Shown: one piece after another, positions 28,801 to 35,775 of the stretch
Layout: every line of letters begins with the position of its first letter
Position numbering within the stretch: the first letter of the stretch is position 1
Assembly: GCA_031277475.1 (NCBI GenBank)
Contig: JAITMJ010000151.1
Coordinates: 1-46,059, forward strand
Source: Flavobacteriaceae bacterium
Lineage (GTDB): Bacteria > Bacteroidota > Bacteroidia > Flavobacteriales > Weeksellaceae
DNA length: 46,059 bases
Direction: 5' to 3'
Made by a program: the position numbers and the translations under genes
Notes under the pieces: generated by a model
Seen by the model: only the letters and a program-made list of their open reading frames with translations
Database searches by the model: none
What the model was told of the DNA's origin: nothing

Positions 28801-29253
28801 TTTACTATCATAAAAATCTATATCAAAATCTGAAATTTCAAAACTATATCTTTTTCTTGTATAATACTTTTGGAAATTATCCGGACTTGTTTCCACTTTC
28901 TCAATATTGAAAATATCCCCTTTTTCTGCTAATTCAAAATGGTCATCAAACCAATTATTTTCATTTAACAATTCATTGATTAATGTTCCTCCTATTAGAT
29001 ATCCGTGATTATTATAATCAGAATATTCTGATTTTAAACAAAATCCGTTTCTTGATTTATCCTTATCAACACTATGATACATTGAATCATAAATGAAAAT
29101 AAAAGATTTATTATTTACGGTAAATTTCGTTAATGTACCATCCATCTCAAACGTCATATCATCCAATGAATAATTGATAGGCTGTCCACTACTTTTGTCG
29201 TTACCAATTATTTTAACTAACTTATTGTTCGGAGTTAATACTACTGTTGCCAT
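25876..29253 (-). CDS. Polymorphic-toxin-like protein (1125 aa)
   Basis: A large AT-rich gene. Residues 1-600 form an unrecognised, aromatic-rich N-terminal part. About 615-720 is a hydrophobic, alanine/glycine-rich pre-toxin segment (DVVFEVGLFFLTGGAST, then LYAAGASMITRYAAGRFAQ) of the kind that precedes C-terminal domains in polymorphic toxins. Helical repeats follow, and the last about 190 residues form a compact domain with VHEYVEAKLMDKG, an HExxE motif at His1050-Glu1054, and GAHDISP further on. The pattern GRFERTF-(15)-W-(24)-HExxE resembles a C-terminal domain I have seen in bacterial polymorphic toxins; a metal-dependent activity is inferred. No Sec signal. A candidate immunity gene follows after 3 bp. 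Confidence 0.7.
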   Translation of the reverse strand: MATVVLTPNNKLVKIIGNDKSSGQPINYSLDDMTFEMDGTLTKFTVNNKSFIFIYDSMYHSVDKDKSRNGFCLKSEYSDYNNHGYLIGGTLINELLNENNWFDDHFELAEKGDIFNIEKVETSPDNFQKYYTRKRYSFEISDFDIDFYDSKQYPLNTNAEDLSVDRLNEPDGLFFQKNFKNKIGQLNISESAKIILYKGIIKICFQMYWVVQDILEILAIKNLQGIIDFINSGSSDIIETIKNSNLTTIDKTIAYLLLDFGYRDIENTLELAPILENDQFYGGLYQPFENYLNALSNVHRNLYLKNEEELFGVDSDPSTWSPELLEEQSKKRMKYIKDILPASAISLIFQFEEVKDIFDDYIKRNFMGQHQEGIALKIIYSLYLNPKEGEKFLDYLLEMSDNIHTNFEKLYHLFDDEVGKSSLGMFSGIYDFFAQEKPNRRNFVFAIFKIWENSKYNFYYQGDGELNGDGINLQSYFFTPEGKEFFTIDDDLRSRLVFEFDAFQTNTWENYEGIQGDKLVQNINYTYYANKNLFGKLIKIEKITTYDYYIISNLGSTYDTPSKDGRDTYKFNVHLYQPMFILGYTGDLELQPIISEYPYIPAFLFYYYQDFDKLKDIHAGISFAVDVVFEVGLFFLTGGASTFSKIRYLKYFTEIGNAIRTGSTTANTALIIKGIEGVTDSMAVTSSVCGSYYNFMANTANTETAAKQYEETSQMFFTLTLYAAGASMITRYAAGRFAQKALEKPNFGTLPEDVQNFVNEIAGIDNAALNIFRSNRLANKPNIAAAFDNWQPSIKRQFFEDFGNLSEIDLVKLDVEDALNNWKKLLDNNITDRVIINVTTSTKKTNNILRYYTEPALRNILEALDFNKRWKFLNNFTNVDQITFNRIKTYPECMDVFWGHTPSAQKLLGENAELWLKYFEARMPLKNKQYSELSGLFEKEIGESTVVDGIKYVTDGDYDVEDIRDAIAIANRTDDVQIISEKLAIPYEILSLAKKHYYIDEQFIFVNDQFKIGRFERTFFDNQEWLDIINKSVNELGNEQILMFKRLIVHEYVEAKLMDKGVNFRSYIDSENYEIFDFGAHDISPRINDSKYVDMKRTMAPPYVDIENLTNLDQIVNWYINFYKL

Positions 29254-29258
29254 AATAA

Positions 29259-31451
29259 TTATATCGGAACTTTTACATTGTTATTTATATTTCCCTCACT
29301 TTCCACCTCCACCCACCTGCCGTACTCTTCACTCGCGTAAATACAGTTGTCTGTCGTTGTTACAAAAACTTGTTCTTCGGGTTCGCAAAATTTCAATGTG
29401 CCTTGTTGGTCTTCCCCGATGATGCAAAGGCTGTATTTTCTGTATTCCGTTCCTTCGGAAGAAACGTAGTAACTTTCTTCATCTTCCAATTCATTTTTGA
29501 AAAAGAATTTCGGATTGTTCAGTTGTTGCTCGTCAATCAAAGTTTTAAATACGTCGTTCTCGGTTTTTGTGATTCCTAAAATTTTCTTGCTCGGCAATGT
29601 TCCGTCTTGCATTTGCAGAGATAGTCCTGTAACGGTATTTCCATTGAAATCGGAAAAAATTTCGGTCTGAAGTTGATAGGGTTTTTCCGGTTGATAGAAA
29701 TTGTTTTTGCTTTTGTCAAAGGACAATGTCCCACTTTTGCTGTTTTCCGGATACGCCGATCTGCTCTGGAAAAAAGAACCTGTATTTTGTCGGATATTGT
29801 TCAGCAAAGTTTCGTAGGTTACCCTTTTCAAAGTTTCCGTTTCATCTTTCATAATGGTATCTTCCACGCGTTTGGTGGTAACTGTGGCAATGTCCGCTCC
29901 GCCTGTTTTGTTCTCAAAATTGATGAGCAGAAGGTTTTGATCCGCCACATAATGCTGTTCATAATCGGTTTGAGCGTTTATGTGTGGCTCCACATTAATC
30001 AATCCAAATGTATCATCAATATCTTTCATATACCATATTTTCGTCTCTTCTGTATTTTCAGGATTTGTTTCCAAGATTGGTAATTGTGTTCCTTCATAAA
30101 TCAGCTGAACAAATGATGCAATGCGTTTATTATCAATAGTTTGTATAAAATCAAATGTTATCGGCTGGGTATAATTAATGTCTTCATTGTTATCACTTTG
30201 TTGTAGCAAATTTCCACTTCGAAGATAATAATCTTCATGAGAAACAGACGGATTGAGCAAGCCTTGTTTTACATACATCGCCGCAAATCTGTGGTTATCC
30301 GTGGTAAATTGTACAATCACAGATGATGCATTATTGCTAATTTCTTCCACCGGCCACCCATCCGTTCCGAAGGTTTTTTCCTGCATATTGTTTGGGTCTG
30401 TGCCGATTTTAAAATTGTTGTCGTTGGTATCCGATGCTTTATAATTGCCGTAAAAATTGTAGGAACGCTGCCGATTGCTTTGGATGTAAAGATAAATGGT
30501 ATTAGCGGTTTTGAAATTTTTGATAAGATTGTAAATATCTTCCGCATTTTCCAAAGGTTCGGGCTGTGTATTGACATAGATTTTCCCTTTTCCTTGGGCG
30601 TGCAATCCGTAAAAAGCGGCAACGTCAATAAATCCGGTCGCGGTTTCTCGTATCAATTTCTTTTGAAAATCGGTATTTGCGATTGCCGGGTCTAAAACAT
30701 ATTCCGCCGCTCTTGCATATTGCAAATTCAGCCGAAAAGGATTCGGGTCGTTTTCGACGGTGTAGTCTCCCTCGTTCAACACGATGTCTATTCCCAATTC
30801 TTCATCCGCATTTCCCAAAAATATTCCGCGAGGCACGTTCGGGAGTTCATATGCGGTTTTTCCGGATTCTCCGTCTTGATCTGAAACTTCGGAAGTTTTA
30901 AAAAAATAATCGTCAATCGGGTCGGTTTCTTTTTGTTGTTCTTCTTCTGTGGGTGCGGAGTTATTCGGATAGCCCAAAAATTCTGCTAAAAATTCGGGAG
31001 GGGTTGTGTTTGCTCCGTCGCTTCCGTAAAATTTTTGGAATTCTTCCTGCACATGATTCACAAAATCCGTCCCGCTTTCTTTCACTTTTCCGTTCTCGAA
31101 AAAGTCGGTTTTATTAAGCCCTCTGTAAACCAAGTATTTTATGGATAAACCTTTTATCGGCTGGGAAAAGGGTTTTTGGATGATGTTTACCTTGTTTGCA
31201 TCTCCCGAATTGGGTTGTATGAAAATTTGCCCCGGACAAATGGTAAATACTTTTCCCGTGTACGAAATTTTGGATGTGGTTCTGAAAACCGAACTATTCC
31301 CTGCTGCTATAATCCCGAATTTATCCACCTCTGCTTGTGAAAAAACTTTGTCTTTTTCCAAAAGAAAAAAGGATTCGGGCATCAGTTCCGGTCTTATGTT
31401 TCTGCCATTGTCGGATGTGGTCGCAAGTGCGTTCGAGGATGTTTCGGGCAT
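29259..31451 (-). CDS. First gene of the giant operon, 730-aa protein of unknown function
   Basis: Family not recognised. The longest frame begins at TTG 31481, but that codon lies inside a good -7 box, so the ATG at 31449-31451 (MPETSSNALATT) is chosen, giving 730 aa. The N-terminal region contains a beta-rich block ending in FTICPGQIFIQPNSG (about residues 70-84). A glutamate/aspartate-rich linker (about 190-205) separates it from a large mixed middle part, and the C-terminal 200 residues are beta-rich. No signal peptide, no membrane helices. The gene ends 5 bp before the toxin-like gene. Being first after the promoter, it may be a structural carrier or adaptor for the cassette; this is inference. 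Confidence 0.75.
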   Translation of the reverse strand: MPETSSNALATTSDNGRNIRPELMPESFFLLEKDKVFSQAEVDKFGIIAAGNSSVFRTTSKISYTGKVFTICPGQIFIQPNSGDANKVNIIQKPFSQPIKGLSIKYLVYRGLNKTDFFENGKVKESGTDFVNHVQEEFQKFYGSDGANTTPPEFLAEFLGYPNNSAPTEEEQQKETDPIDDYFFKTSEVSDQDGESGKTAYELPNVPRGIFLGNADEELGIDIVLNEGDYTVENDPNPFRLNLQYARAAEYVLDPAIANTDFQKKLIRETATGFIDVAAFYGLHAQGKGKIYVNTQPEPLENAEDIYNLIKNFKTANTIYLYIQSNRQRSYNFYGNYKASDTNDNNFKIGTDPNNMQEKTFGTDGWPVEEISNNASSVIVQFTTDNHRFAAMYVKQGLLNPSVSHEDYYLRSGNLLQQSDNNEDINYTQPITFDFIQTIDNKRIASFVQLIYEGTQLPILETNPENTEETKIWYMKDIDDTFGLINVEPHINAQTDYEQHYVADQNLLLINFENKTGGADIATVTTKRVEDTIMKDETETLKRVTYETLLNNIRQNTGSFFQSRSAYPENSKSGTLSFDKSKNNFYQPEKPYQLQTEIFSDFNGNTVTGLSLQMQDGTLPSKKILGITKTENDVFKTLIDEQQLNNPKFFFKNELEDEESYYVSSEGTEYRKYSLCIIGEDQQGTLKFCEPEEQVFVTTTDNCIYASEEYGRWVEVESEGNINNNVKVPI

Positions 31452-31478
31452 GATTTTTTTTCGTGTTTTTGTTAAAGC

Positions 31479-31509
31479 CAAAGGTATTTATAAAAAATTA
31501 CATCGGCAA
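31479..31509 (-). promoter_or_regulatory. Promoter of the giant-protein operon
   Basis: On the minus strand TTG (31507-31509), a 20-nt spacer, and TACCTTTG (31479-31486) match the Bacteroidota -33/-7 pattern. Transcription would start near 31472 and give a leader of about 20 nt before ATG 31451. It is the best promoter seen for the 20-kb block down to 10826, and it rules against the TTG start at 31481. Confidence 0.6.
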
Positions 31510-31550
31510 GAAAAATTCTGTTTTTTTGAAAAATAAGCATTTTTATTTTC

Positions 31551-32030
31551 TCAATGATTGCCGAAAAATGAGGTAACATCGCCTTGTCCGCCGGAAATTG
31601 GTACGGCTTCCAATGCGAATGTTCCGGTAATTGCTCCGGAACCGACCAGCAAATTGTATCCGGCTAATTTGAGTGTGGATTGATAGGTGCTTTGTCCGCT
31701 AAACCATTTTGGCGGCAATATTACCGAAAGTGCATCGGCGTAAACACCGATAAAATCGGGAGGATAGCCTAATGCGTCGGCTTCGGGAATGTTTTTGGTT
31801 TTGCTGATGTCTAACCTCAAGCGGTCTATTTGCACCAAAAGACCTGTGCTCCCGATTTCCGAGTGCGTGGGAAATAATGTTCCCGCGATGTCTATATTGT
31901 AATCGATTCCGGCGGCGGTATCTGCGTAAAATATTGCTTTTGCAAAATCAAAATAGGTTTTATGGTTTTCATCGGTATCCAATACAAGGCGGAGTTGTTT
32001 TTTCTGTTTTTTTCTGTGCGTTACAATCAA
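31551..32030 (-). pseudogene. Truncated homologue of the 2130-aa giant
   Basis: A 159-codon frame without an ATG. From about residue 25 (YFDFAKAIFYADTAAG) to about 150 (TGTFALEAV) it aligns with residues about 290-425 of the 2130-aa giant (FTFAEALFYADTTQG to SGTIALEAI), with roughly half the positions identical by eye and shared blocks such as PPDFIGVY/PPEFMGVY and PPKWFS/PKKWFS. The DNA is much more diverged than the protein, so it is not a recent tandem copy but the remnant of a separate homologue. Its first residues (RKKQKKQLRLVLD) do not match the giant. The only available start (TTG 32028-32030) overlaps a -7 box, so it is probably untranslated or starts aberrantly. Confidence 0.65.
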
Positions 32031-32056
32031 AATTAGTGGTATATAGAATGTGACAA
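32028..32056 (-). promoter_or_regulatory. Promoter-like site upstream of the truncated homologue
   Basis: The minus strand shows TTG (32054-32056), an 18-nt spacer and TAATTTTG (32028-32035), a full match to the -33/-7 consensus. It would transcribe the truncated homologue at 31551-32030, perhaps a relic of the promoter of the lost gene. Confidence 0.5.
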
Positions 32057-32175
32057 GTTAAAAAATTAAGGGTTTAATGATTGATTATAAGCAAATTACG
32101 TTAATAAAAATACATCGTTAGACACTTAACAATACATGAAAAAATTAATGAATATTCGTAAAAAAACATAAAATT

Positions 32176-33162
32176 TTACCCAAAACTCAAATAATCATCG
32201 CTCACCCATTTGAAATCAACGCCGATTTTTGACCATCCGTTTTTTTGTTCATAAACGAAAACTTCGGTTCCTTTCGGCAGCGACCCGATTTTCGGAAAAG
32301 AAGTTCCGGATCCGGAACGAACATTCAAAACACTTGCAGTTACTAAAGCGAGTTTCACCGTTTTTGTATAAGCCGCAGAAACCCAATGTTCAGACGTGGA
32401 AGAAATTTTGTACCAATTATTTTTTTCCTCATAAATCCGCAAAACCGCTCCGAAAAGTGCCGGATTTCGATCTTTCGCTTTCGGATTGGAAACGGAGGCA
32501 CCGGTTCTCACATTCAAAGAATCTGCCGTTACGCTGACGTATTTCAGAATTTTCGGTTCAGATTTTGTAGCCGCAGATTTTAATTTCGCCGAAACCAACG
32601 GAATGAAATTCTGCTGACAATTTTCCACTTTGTTTCCGCCGAAAAAATTGGTTCCGGGACAAGATTTGTTGCCTCCCGTTCCGTTGTTCCGAACTCCGGT
32701 CGAAAGATTAAACCAATGATGATAAACAATAGTATTCGTATTTGGCGCAAGCCCGAATTTTTTGCAAAGCGCGGCTGCTACAGCGATGATGGCATCTTTT
32801 TGTTTTGTCGTCATTTCATCCGCATTTTTGTCGAAATTTCCCAAGTTTTCGATGCAAAAAGAATTGGCATTATTTCCCGTGATGCAAGCCGGAGATTTTT
32901 CAAAACTTCTTCCCGTAAGCACAAAACCGTCCGGAAAAATCGTGATATGTTGCCCGATGTCTGCCCAACCGTTCACATTCACATGCGTATTTTTCATGCT
33001 TTTTTGCAATTCAAAATGATTGTTTCCGTTAAAATGTGCGTAAGAAGGAATGTAAGTGTGATGTTGCTGAATAAACAGAACCGTTCTGGCAACTTTCAGA
33101 TTGGCAATATAGGAAGCGAATTCCGTTGCCGTCATTTTTGAAAATCCATATTTTGTTTCCAT
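32176..33162 (-). CDS. N-acetylmuramoyl-L-alanine amidase with two SH3b domains
   Basis: A 328-aa zinc amidase predicted to cut the bond between N-acetylmuramic acid and L-alanine in peptidoglycan. The Amidase_2 domain (about residues 20-195) shows the first metal histidine in QQHHTYIPSY, a second in VYHHWFNLS and the GNKSCPGTNFF motif near the end of the fold. Two bacterial SH3 domains follow (about 207-270 and 271-328), each with the LNVR motif (DSLNVRTGAS and SVLNVRSGSG). There is no signal peptide, so the layout resembles a phage-type endolysin rather than a periplasmic housekeeping amidase. It lies on the same strand as the giant operon, upstream of the truncated homologue, and may belong to that accessory block. 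Confidence 0.85.
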   Translation of the reverse strand: METKYGFSKMTATEFASYIANLKVARTVLFIQQHHTYIPSYAHFNGNNHFELQKSMKNTHVNVNGWADIGQHITIFPDGFVLTGRSFEKSPACITGNNANSFCIENLGNFDKNADEMTTKQKDAIIAVAAALCKKFGLAPNTNTIVYHHWFNLSTGVRNNGTGGNKSCPGTNFFGGNKVENCQQNFIPLVSAKLKSAATKSEPKILKYVSVTADSLNVRTGASVSNPKAKDRNPALFGAVLRIYEEKNNWYKISSTSEHWVSAAYTKTVKLALVTASVLNVRSGSGTSFPKIGSLPKGTEVFVYEQKNGWSKIGVDFKWVSDDYLSFG

Positions 33163-33486
33163 ACATTTTTGTTTTTAAATTTCTCACGAATGTAGGGAAA
33201 ATTTAAAATAAAGAAAACATCACGGATTTTTACCCTCATTTTCACTCATTGTAAATCTGCTTTTCGGTCTTTGATAACGCAGATGTGGAGCGGGTAATGT
33301 ACGGTTTTGTCTTTCTGATTTCTTCGCAGAATCAATTTAATAGATGCCATTATTATCTGTATTTGGGTTTTACTACTTTTTTTAAAGCAGTGCAAGGCGA
33401 TGAAATCCTTTATTTAAAGGTTTTTTCAAAGGAATGCAACCCGATACAAAAGTACAACAAGCGGTCTTAACAATCTATTAATTTGC

Positions 33487-33515
33487 TTGTGTTTGTATTC
33501 GTTGTATTATCTTTG
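33487..33515 (+). promoter_or_regulatory. Promoter-like site with no gene behind it
   Basis: TTG (33487-33489), an 18-nt spacer and TATCTTTG (33508-33515) match the consensus fully on the plus strand. The next genes on this side (tdk) are on the opposite strand, so it points at a short RNA or antisense transcript. Confidence 0.45.
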
Positions 33516-33521
33516 TTGAAA

Positions 33522-33605
33522 TTTTAAATGTCTTTGAAATAAGCACTTTGCGATAATCCAAAGAAGGAGGAAAAATAAAACCAACCTTTCAGGGTTTAAA
33601 TTTTT
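33522..33605 (+). ncRNA. Candidate small RNA, about 85 nt
   Basis: Inferred only from a consensus promoter just upstream and a terminator-like structure at the end: AAACC (33578-33582) pairs with GGTTT (33593-33597), followed by AAATTTTT. The only ATG frame inside is four codons long. No match to a known RNA family is claimed. Start and end are estimates. Confidence 0.25.
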
Positions 33606-33616
33606 CAATTATCGCT

Positions 33617-34210
33617 TTACCTCATTTTCAAATTTTTCAAAACTTCATCCACAAAAACCTTTCTGCTCACGGCTTCGTAATTTTCGGTTTCGCCGAGTTC
33701 CACCAGATTTTTACTGCCGGAAATCCGCATCGAATAATTGGCGAGATTTCCGGTTTTTTTACAAATCGCGTGAACTTTCGTTACATATTCCGCAGTTGCC
33801 ATCAAAGCAGGCATCGGTCCAAAAGGTCGCCCCAAAAAATCCATATCCAAACCGGCGATTACAACGCGTATTCCGTTGTTTGCCAATTGGTTAGCAACAT
33901 CCACGATGCTGTCATCAAAAAATTGCGCTTCGTCTATTGCCACCACATCGCAGTTAGAACCCAAGAGCAAAATTTCGCTCGGACTTTCTACGGCTGTACT
34001 TCGGATTTTGTTTTGATTGTGAGAAACCACATCTTCTTCGGAATAGCGCGTATCAATTTTCGGTTTAAAGATTTCCACGTGTTGTCCCGCCATTTCCGCA
34101 CGCCGCAAACGGCGGATCAATTCTTCGGTTTTTCCCGAAAACATTGAGCCGCAAATCACTTCCATCCAACCGCTTTGTTTGGCGTAATTGATTGTATTTT
34201 CTAAAAACAT
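33617..34210 (-). CDS. tdk: Thymidine kinase (type II)
   Basis: A 197-aa kinase that phosphorylates thymidine with ATP in pyrimidine salvage. It shows the P-loop GSMFSGKT (residues 21-28), the Walker B-like motif VAIDEAQFF (about residues 90-98), and the substrate lasso region with [18 protein letters not shown] (about 126-143). Of the cysteines that bind structural zinc in many type II enzymes only the first is present (CKKTGN); the later CxxC position reads VSRKVF. From memory, similar changes occur in other Bacteroidota enzymes. Start at ATG 34208-34210; divergent from the gene at 34271. Confidence 0.93.
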   Translation of the reverse strand: MFLENTINYAKQSGWMEVICGSMFSGKTEELIRRLRRAEMAGQHVEIFKPKIDTRYSEEDVVSHNQNKIRSTAVESPSEILLLGSNCDVVAIDEAQFFDDSIVDVANQLANNGIRVVIAGLDMDFLGRPFGPMPALMATAEYVTKVHAICKKTGNLANYSMRISGSKNLVELGETENYEAVSRKVFVDEVLKNLKMR

Positions 34211-34238
34211 TTGTAAATTAGCCGTAAGAATTAACCCT

Positions 34239-34246
34239 CAAAATTA
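34239..34246 (-). promoter_or_regulatory. Predicted -7 box of tdk promoter
   Basis: The minus strand reads TAATTTTG, a match to TAnnTTTG, 28 bp upstream of the tdk start in the 60-bp divergent space. The -33 element is not obvious. Confidence 0.4.
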
Positions 34247-34270
34247 AGGAAAAATAAATCATAAAATTTT

Positions 34271-34891
34271 ATGCAAAACCTGCAAAAAACTCAAAACGGA
34301 ATTTTTTCGGAATGTATGGAAATCATCGAAAATCTTTCTAAAATAAACACAAAAGACGAACTTCTGCAAAACCGGAATTTGATTTATCAACTTGCAGAAA
34401 ACGTTTCTTTTCTAAAAATTTCCGAAAATATTGACCCCTTCGACTTTATTCAAGGTGACAATTCGAATCTCGGAACCAAAAACCCGAAACTCACACCTCA
34501 AGACGAATACGAAGAAAAGAAATTCAAACTTGCGAACATCAAAGGTTTAAAAGCGCTTGAAGATTTTTTTGATGATGATGATGAAACTTCCGAAACTGAA
34601 ACAAAAAAAAGCGGAAGTCTGCTAAAAACCAATGTTTCTACGGATTTTATGGAAGCCGAAAAAGCAAAACCCGAACTTCGTTTGGATTTGAATGACAGCG
34701 TTGCTTTTTCCAAAATGCTTTTTGGCGGAAATCAAACCGAATTGAACAATGCCATAAAAACCATTAACCAATTTAAAACTTTAGACGAAACCAAAGAATT
34801 TTTAAGCGAACTATATCATCAAAAAAATTGGAAAAATGCCGATGAATATGCGCAAAGATTGTGGATTTTAGCAGAAAATCGGTTTTTGTGA
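34271..34891 (+). CDS. Conserved hypothetical protein (206 aa)
   Basis: A soluble 206-aa protein. The N-terminal third is helical (SECMEIIENLSKI), a low-complexity acidic stretch DDDDETSETETKK lies near residues 98-110, and the C-terminal part has the block LRLDLNDSVAFSKMLFGG followed by LNNAIKTINQF and KNWKNADEYAQRL. That C-terminal block looks like a conserved Bacteroidota family of unknown function; I know no activity for it. The gene is divergent from tdk and is followed after 21 bp by a membrane-protein gene. Confidence 0.75.
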   Translation: MQNLQKTQNGIFSECMEIIENLSKINTKDELLQNRNLIYQLAENVSFLKISENIDPFDFIQGDNSNLGTKNPKLTPQDEYEEKKFKLANIKGLKALEDFFDDDDETSETETKKSGSLLKTNVSTDFMEAEKAKPELRLDLNDSVAFSKMLFGGNQTELNNAIKTINQFKTLDETKEFLSELYHQKNWKNADEYAQRLWILAENRFL

Positions 34892-34912
34892 AAAAATTTA
34901 TAAAAAAATTAT

Positions 34913-35719
34913 ATGGAATATTTTCAAACTATTTGGAATTTTATTCATCAAAATTGGTTAACAATTTTAATCGGACTATTAGGATTCCTAATGAGTATTT
35001 ATTTGTATTTTAAAGGAAAAAGAAGCCGTATTCCAACCTATAATATTCGTACAATAAACTTGGTACAAGAAAATATTAATAAAATTGAAACGGTCGAAAT
35101 TTTATATTCTAAAAAGAAAATTAAAAATTTGTCTGTATCTAAAATTGCCTTTTGGAATAATGGGAGAGAAACTATCACTTCTGATGATGTCGCATCAAAA
35201 AATACAGTTAGGTTAGTGATTGAAGAAAATTATATATTTTTAGATGCTAACATAATATATCGAAAAAATCAAGCAAATGATTTTGATATTAAAATTTCTG
35301 ATGATAATAAAAGTATTGATATTTCTTTTGAATATTTTGATTTTGGAGAGGGCATTGTTATACAAGTTTTCCATACAGGAAATCATAGTGCCAATATTTA
35401 TATGAAAGGTAGTATTAGAACCGTAAATAAAATTCATAGAAAAGGAAATTCACATTTATCGTCATTGTTTCAAAATTTTGTGGTAAGAATGATAATGGGT
35501 AAGAATAATATATATGAACGAAAATTCCCTGCATATTTCATTTTTGTAACAGGTATCGTCTATTTATTCCTCGGTTTAGATTGGTGGGTTATAAAAAGTC
35601 GTGACAACATGGAAGCGTTGCTTTTATCATTAGCTGGGGCAACTTATATATTTTTAGGATACATTATGGTATGGCGAAAAATACCAAAAGGATTTGACAT
35701 TTTCAATGAGGAATTTTAA
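34913..35719 (+). CDS. Membrane protein of unknown function (268 aa)
   Basis: Unrecognised family. One membrane helix near the N-terminus (about residues 15-32, LTILIGLLGFLMSIYLYF), a soluble beta-rich middle of about 165 residues, and two closely spaced helices near the C-terminus (about 208-222 and 233-250), ending with the short tail KGFDIFNEEF. The DNA is clearly more AT-rich than its neighbours, with many AAT, ATA and TAT codons, which suggests acquisition by transfer. It starts 21 bp after the preceding gene and ends before the tpx promoter. Confidence 0.65.
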   Translation: MEYFQTIWNFIHQNWLTILIGLLGFLMSIYLYFKGKRSRIPTYNIRTINLVQENINKIETVEILYSKKKIKNLSVSKIAFWNNGRETITSDDVASKNTVRLVIEENYIFLDANIIYRKNQANDFDIKISDDNKSIDISFEYFDFGEGIVIQVFHTGNHSANIYMKGSIRTVNKIHRKGNSHLSSLFQNFVVRMIMGKNNIYERKFPAYFIFVTGIVYLFLGLDWWVIKSRDNMEALLLSLAGATYIFLGYIMVWRKIPKGFDIFNEEF

Positions 35720-35722
35720 AAC

Positions 35723-35751
35723 TTGAAATTCAAAACTTTTCATTAATTTTG
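35723..35751 (+). promoter_or_regulatory. Promoter of tpx
   Basis: TTG (35723-35725), an 18-nt spacer and TAATTTTG (35744-35751) match the -33/-7 consensus fully. The start of transcription would fall near 35757, which excludes the in-frame TTG at 35749 and supports ATG 35776 as the tpx start. Confidence 0.6.
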
Positions 35752-35775
35752 AACCCAATTAAAAATTCAGAAAAA

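Larger units (their letters stand above)
33163..33616. other. Gene-free stretch between the amidase and tdk
   Basis: 454 bp without a supportable coding frame. The right half holds a good plus-strand promoter-like site (33487-33515) and a terminator-like hairpin (33578-33605), described separately. The strong AAGGAGG word at 33564-33570 is not followed by a usable start codon. Confidence 0.6.

Noticed and set aside
10826-31451. Type VI secretion, contractile injection system or Tc toxin locus
   Set aside because: No sheath, tube, baseplate, spike, ATPase, Rhs or TcA-like gene could be seen; the giants match none of these by motif.
29259-31481. TTG start at 31481 for the first operon gene
   Set aside because: The codon lies within the TACCTTTG -7 box; ATG 31451 fits the promoter.
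33540-33620. Small gene behind the AAGGAGG word at 33564
   Set aside because: No start codon at a suitable distance and no open frame of useful length.
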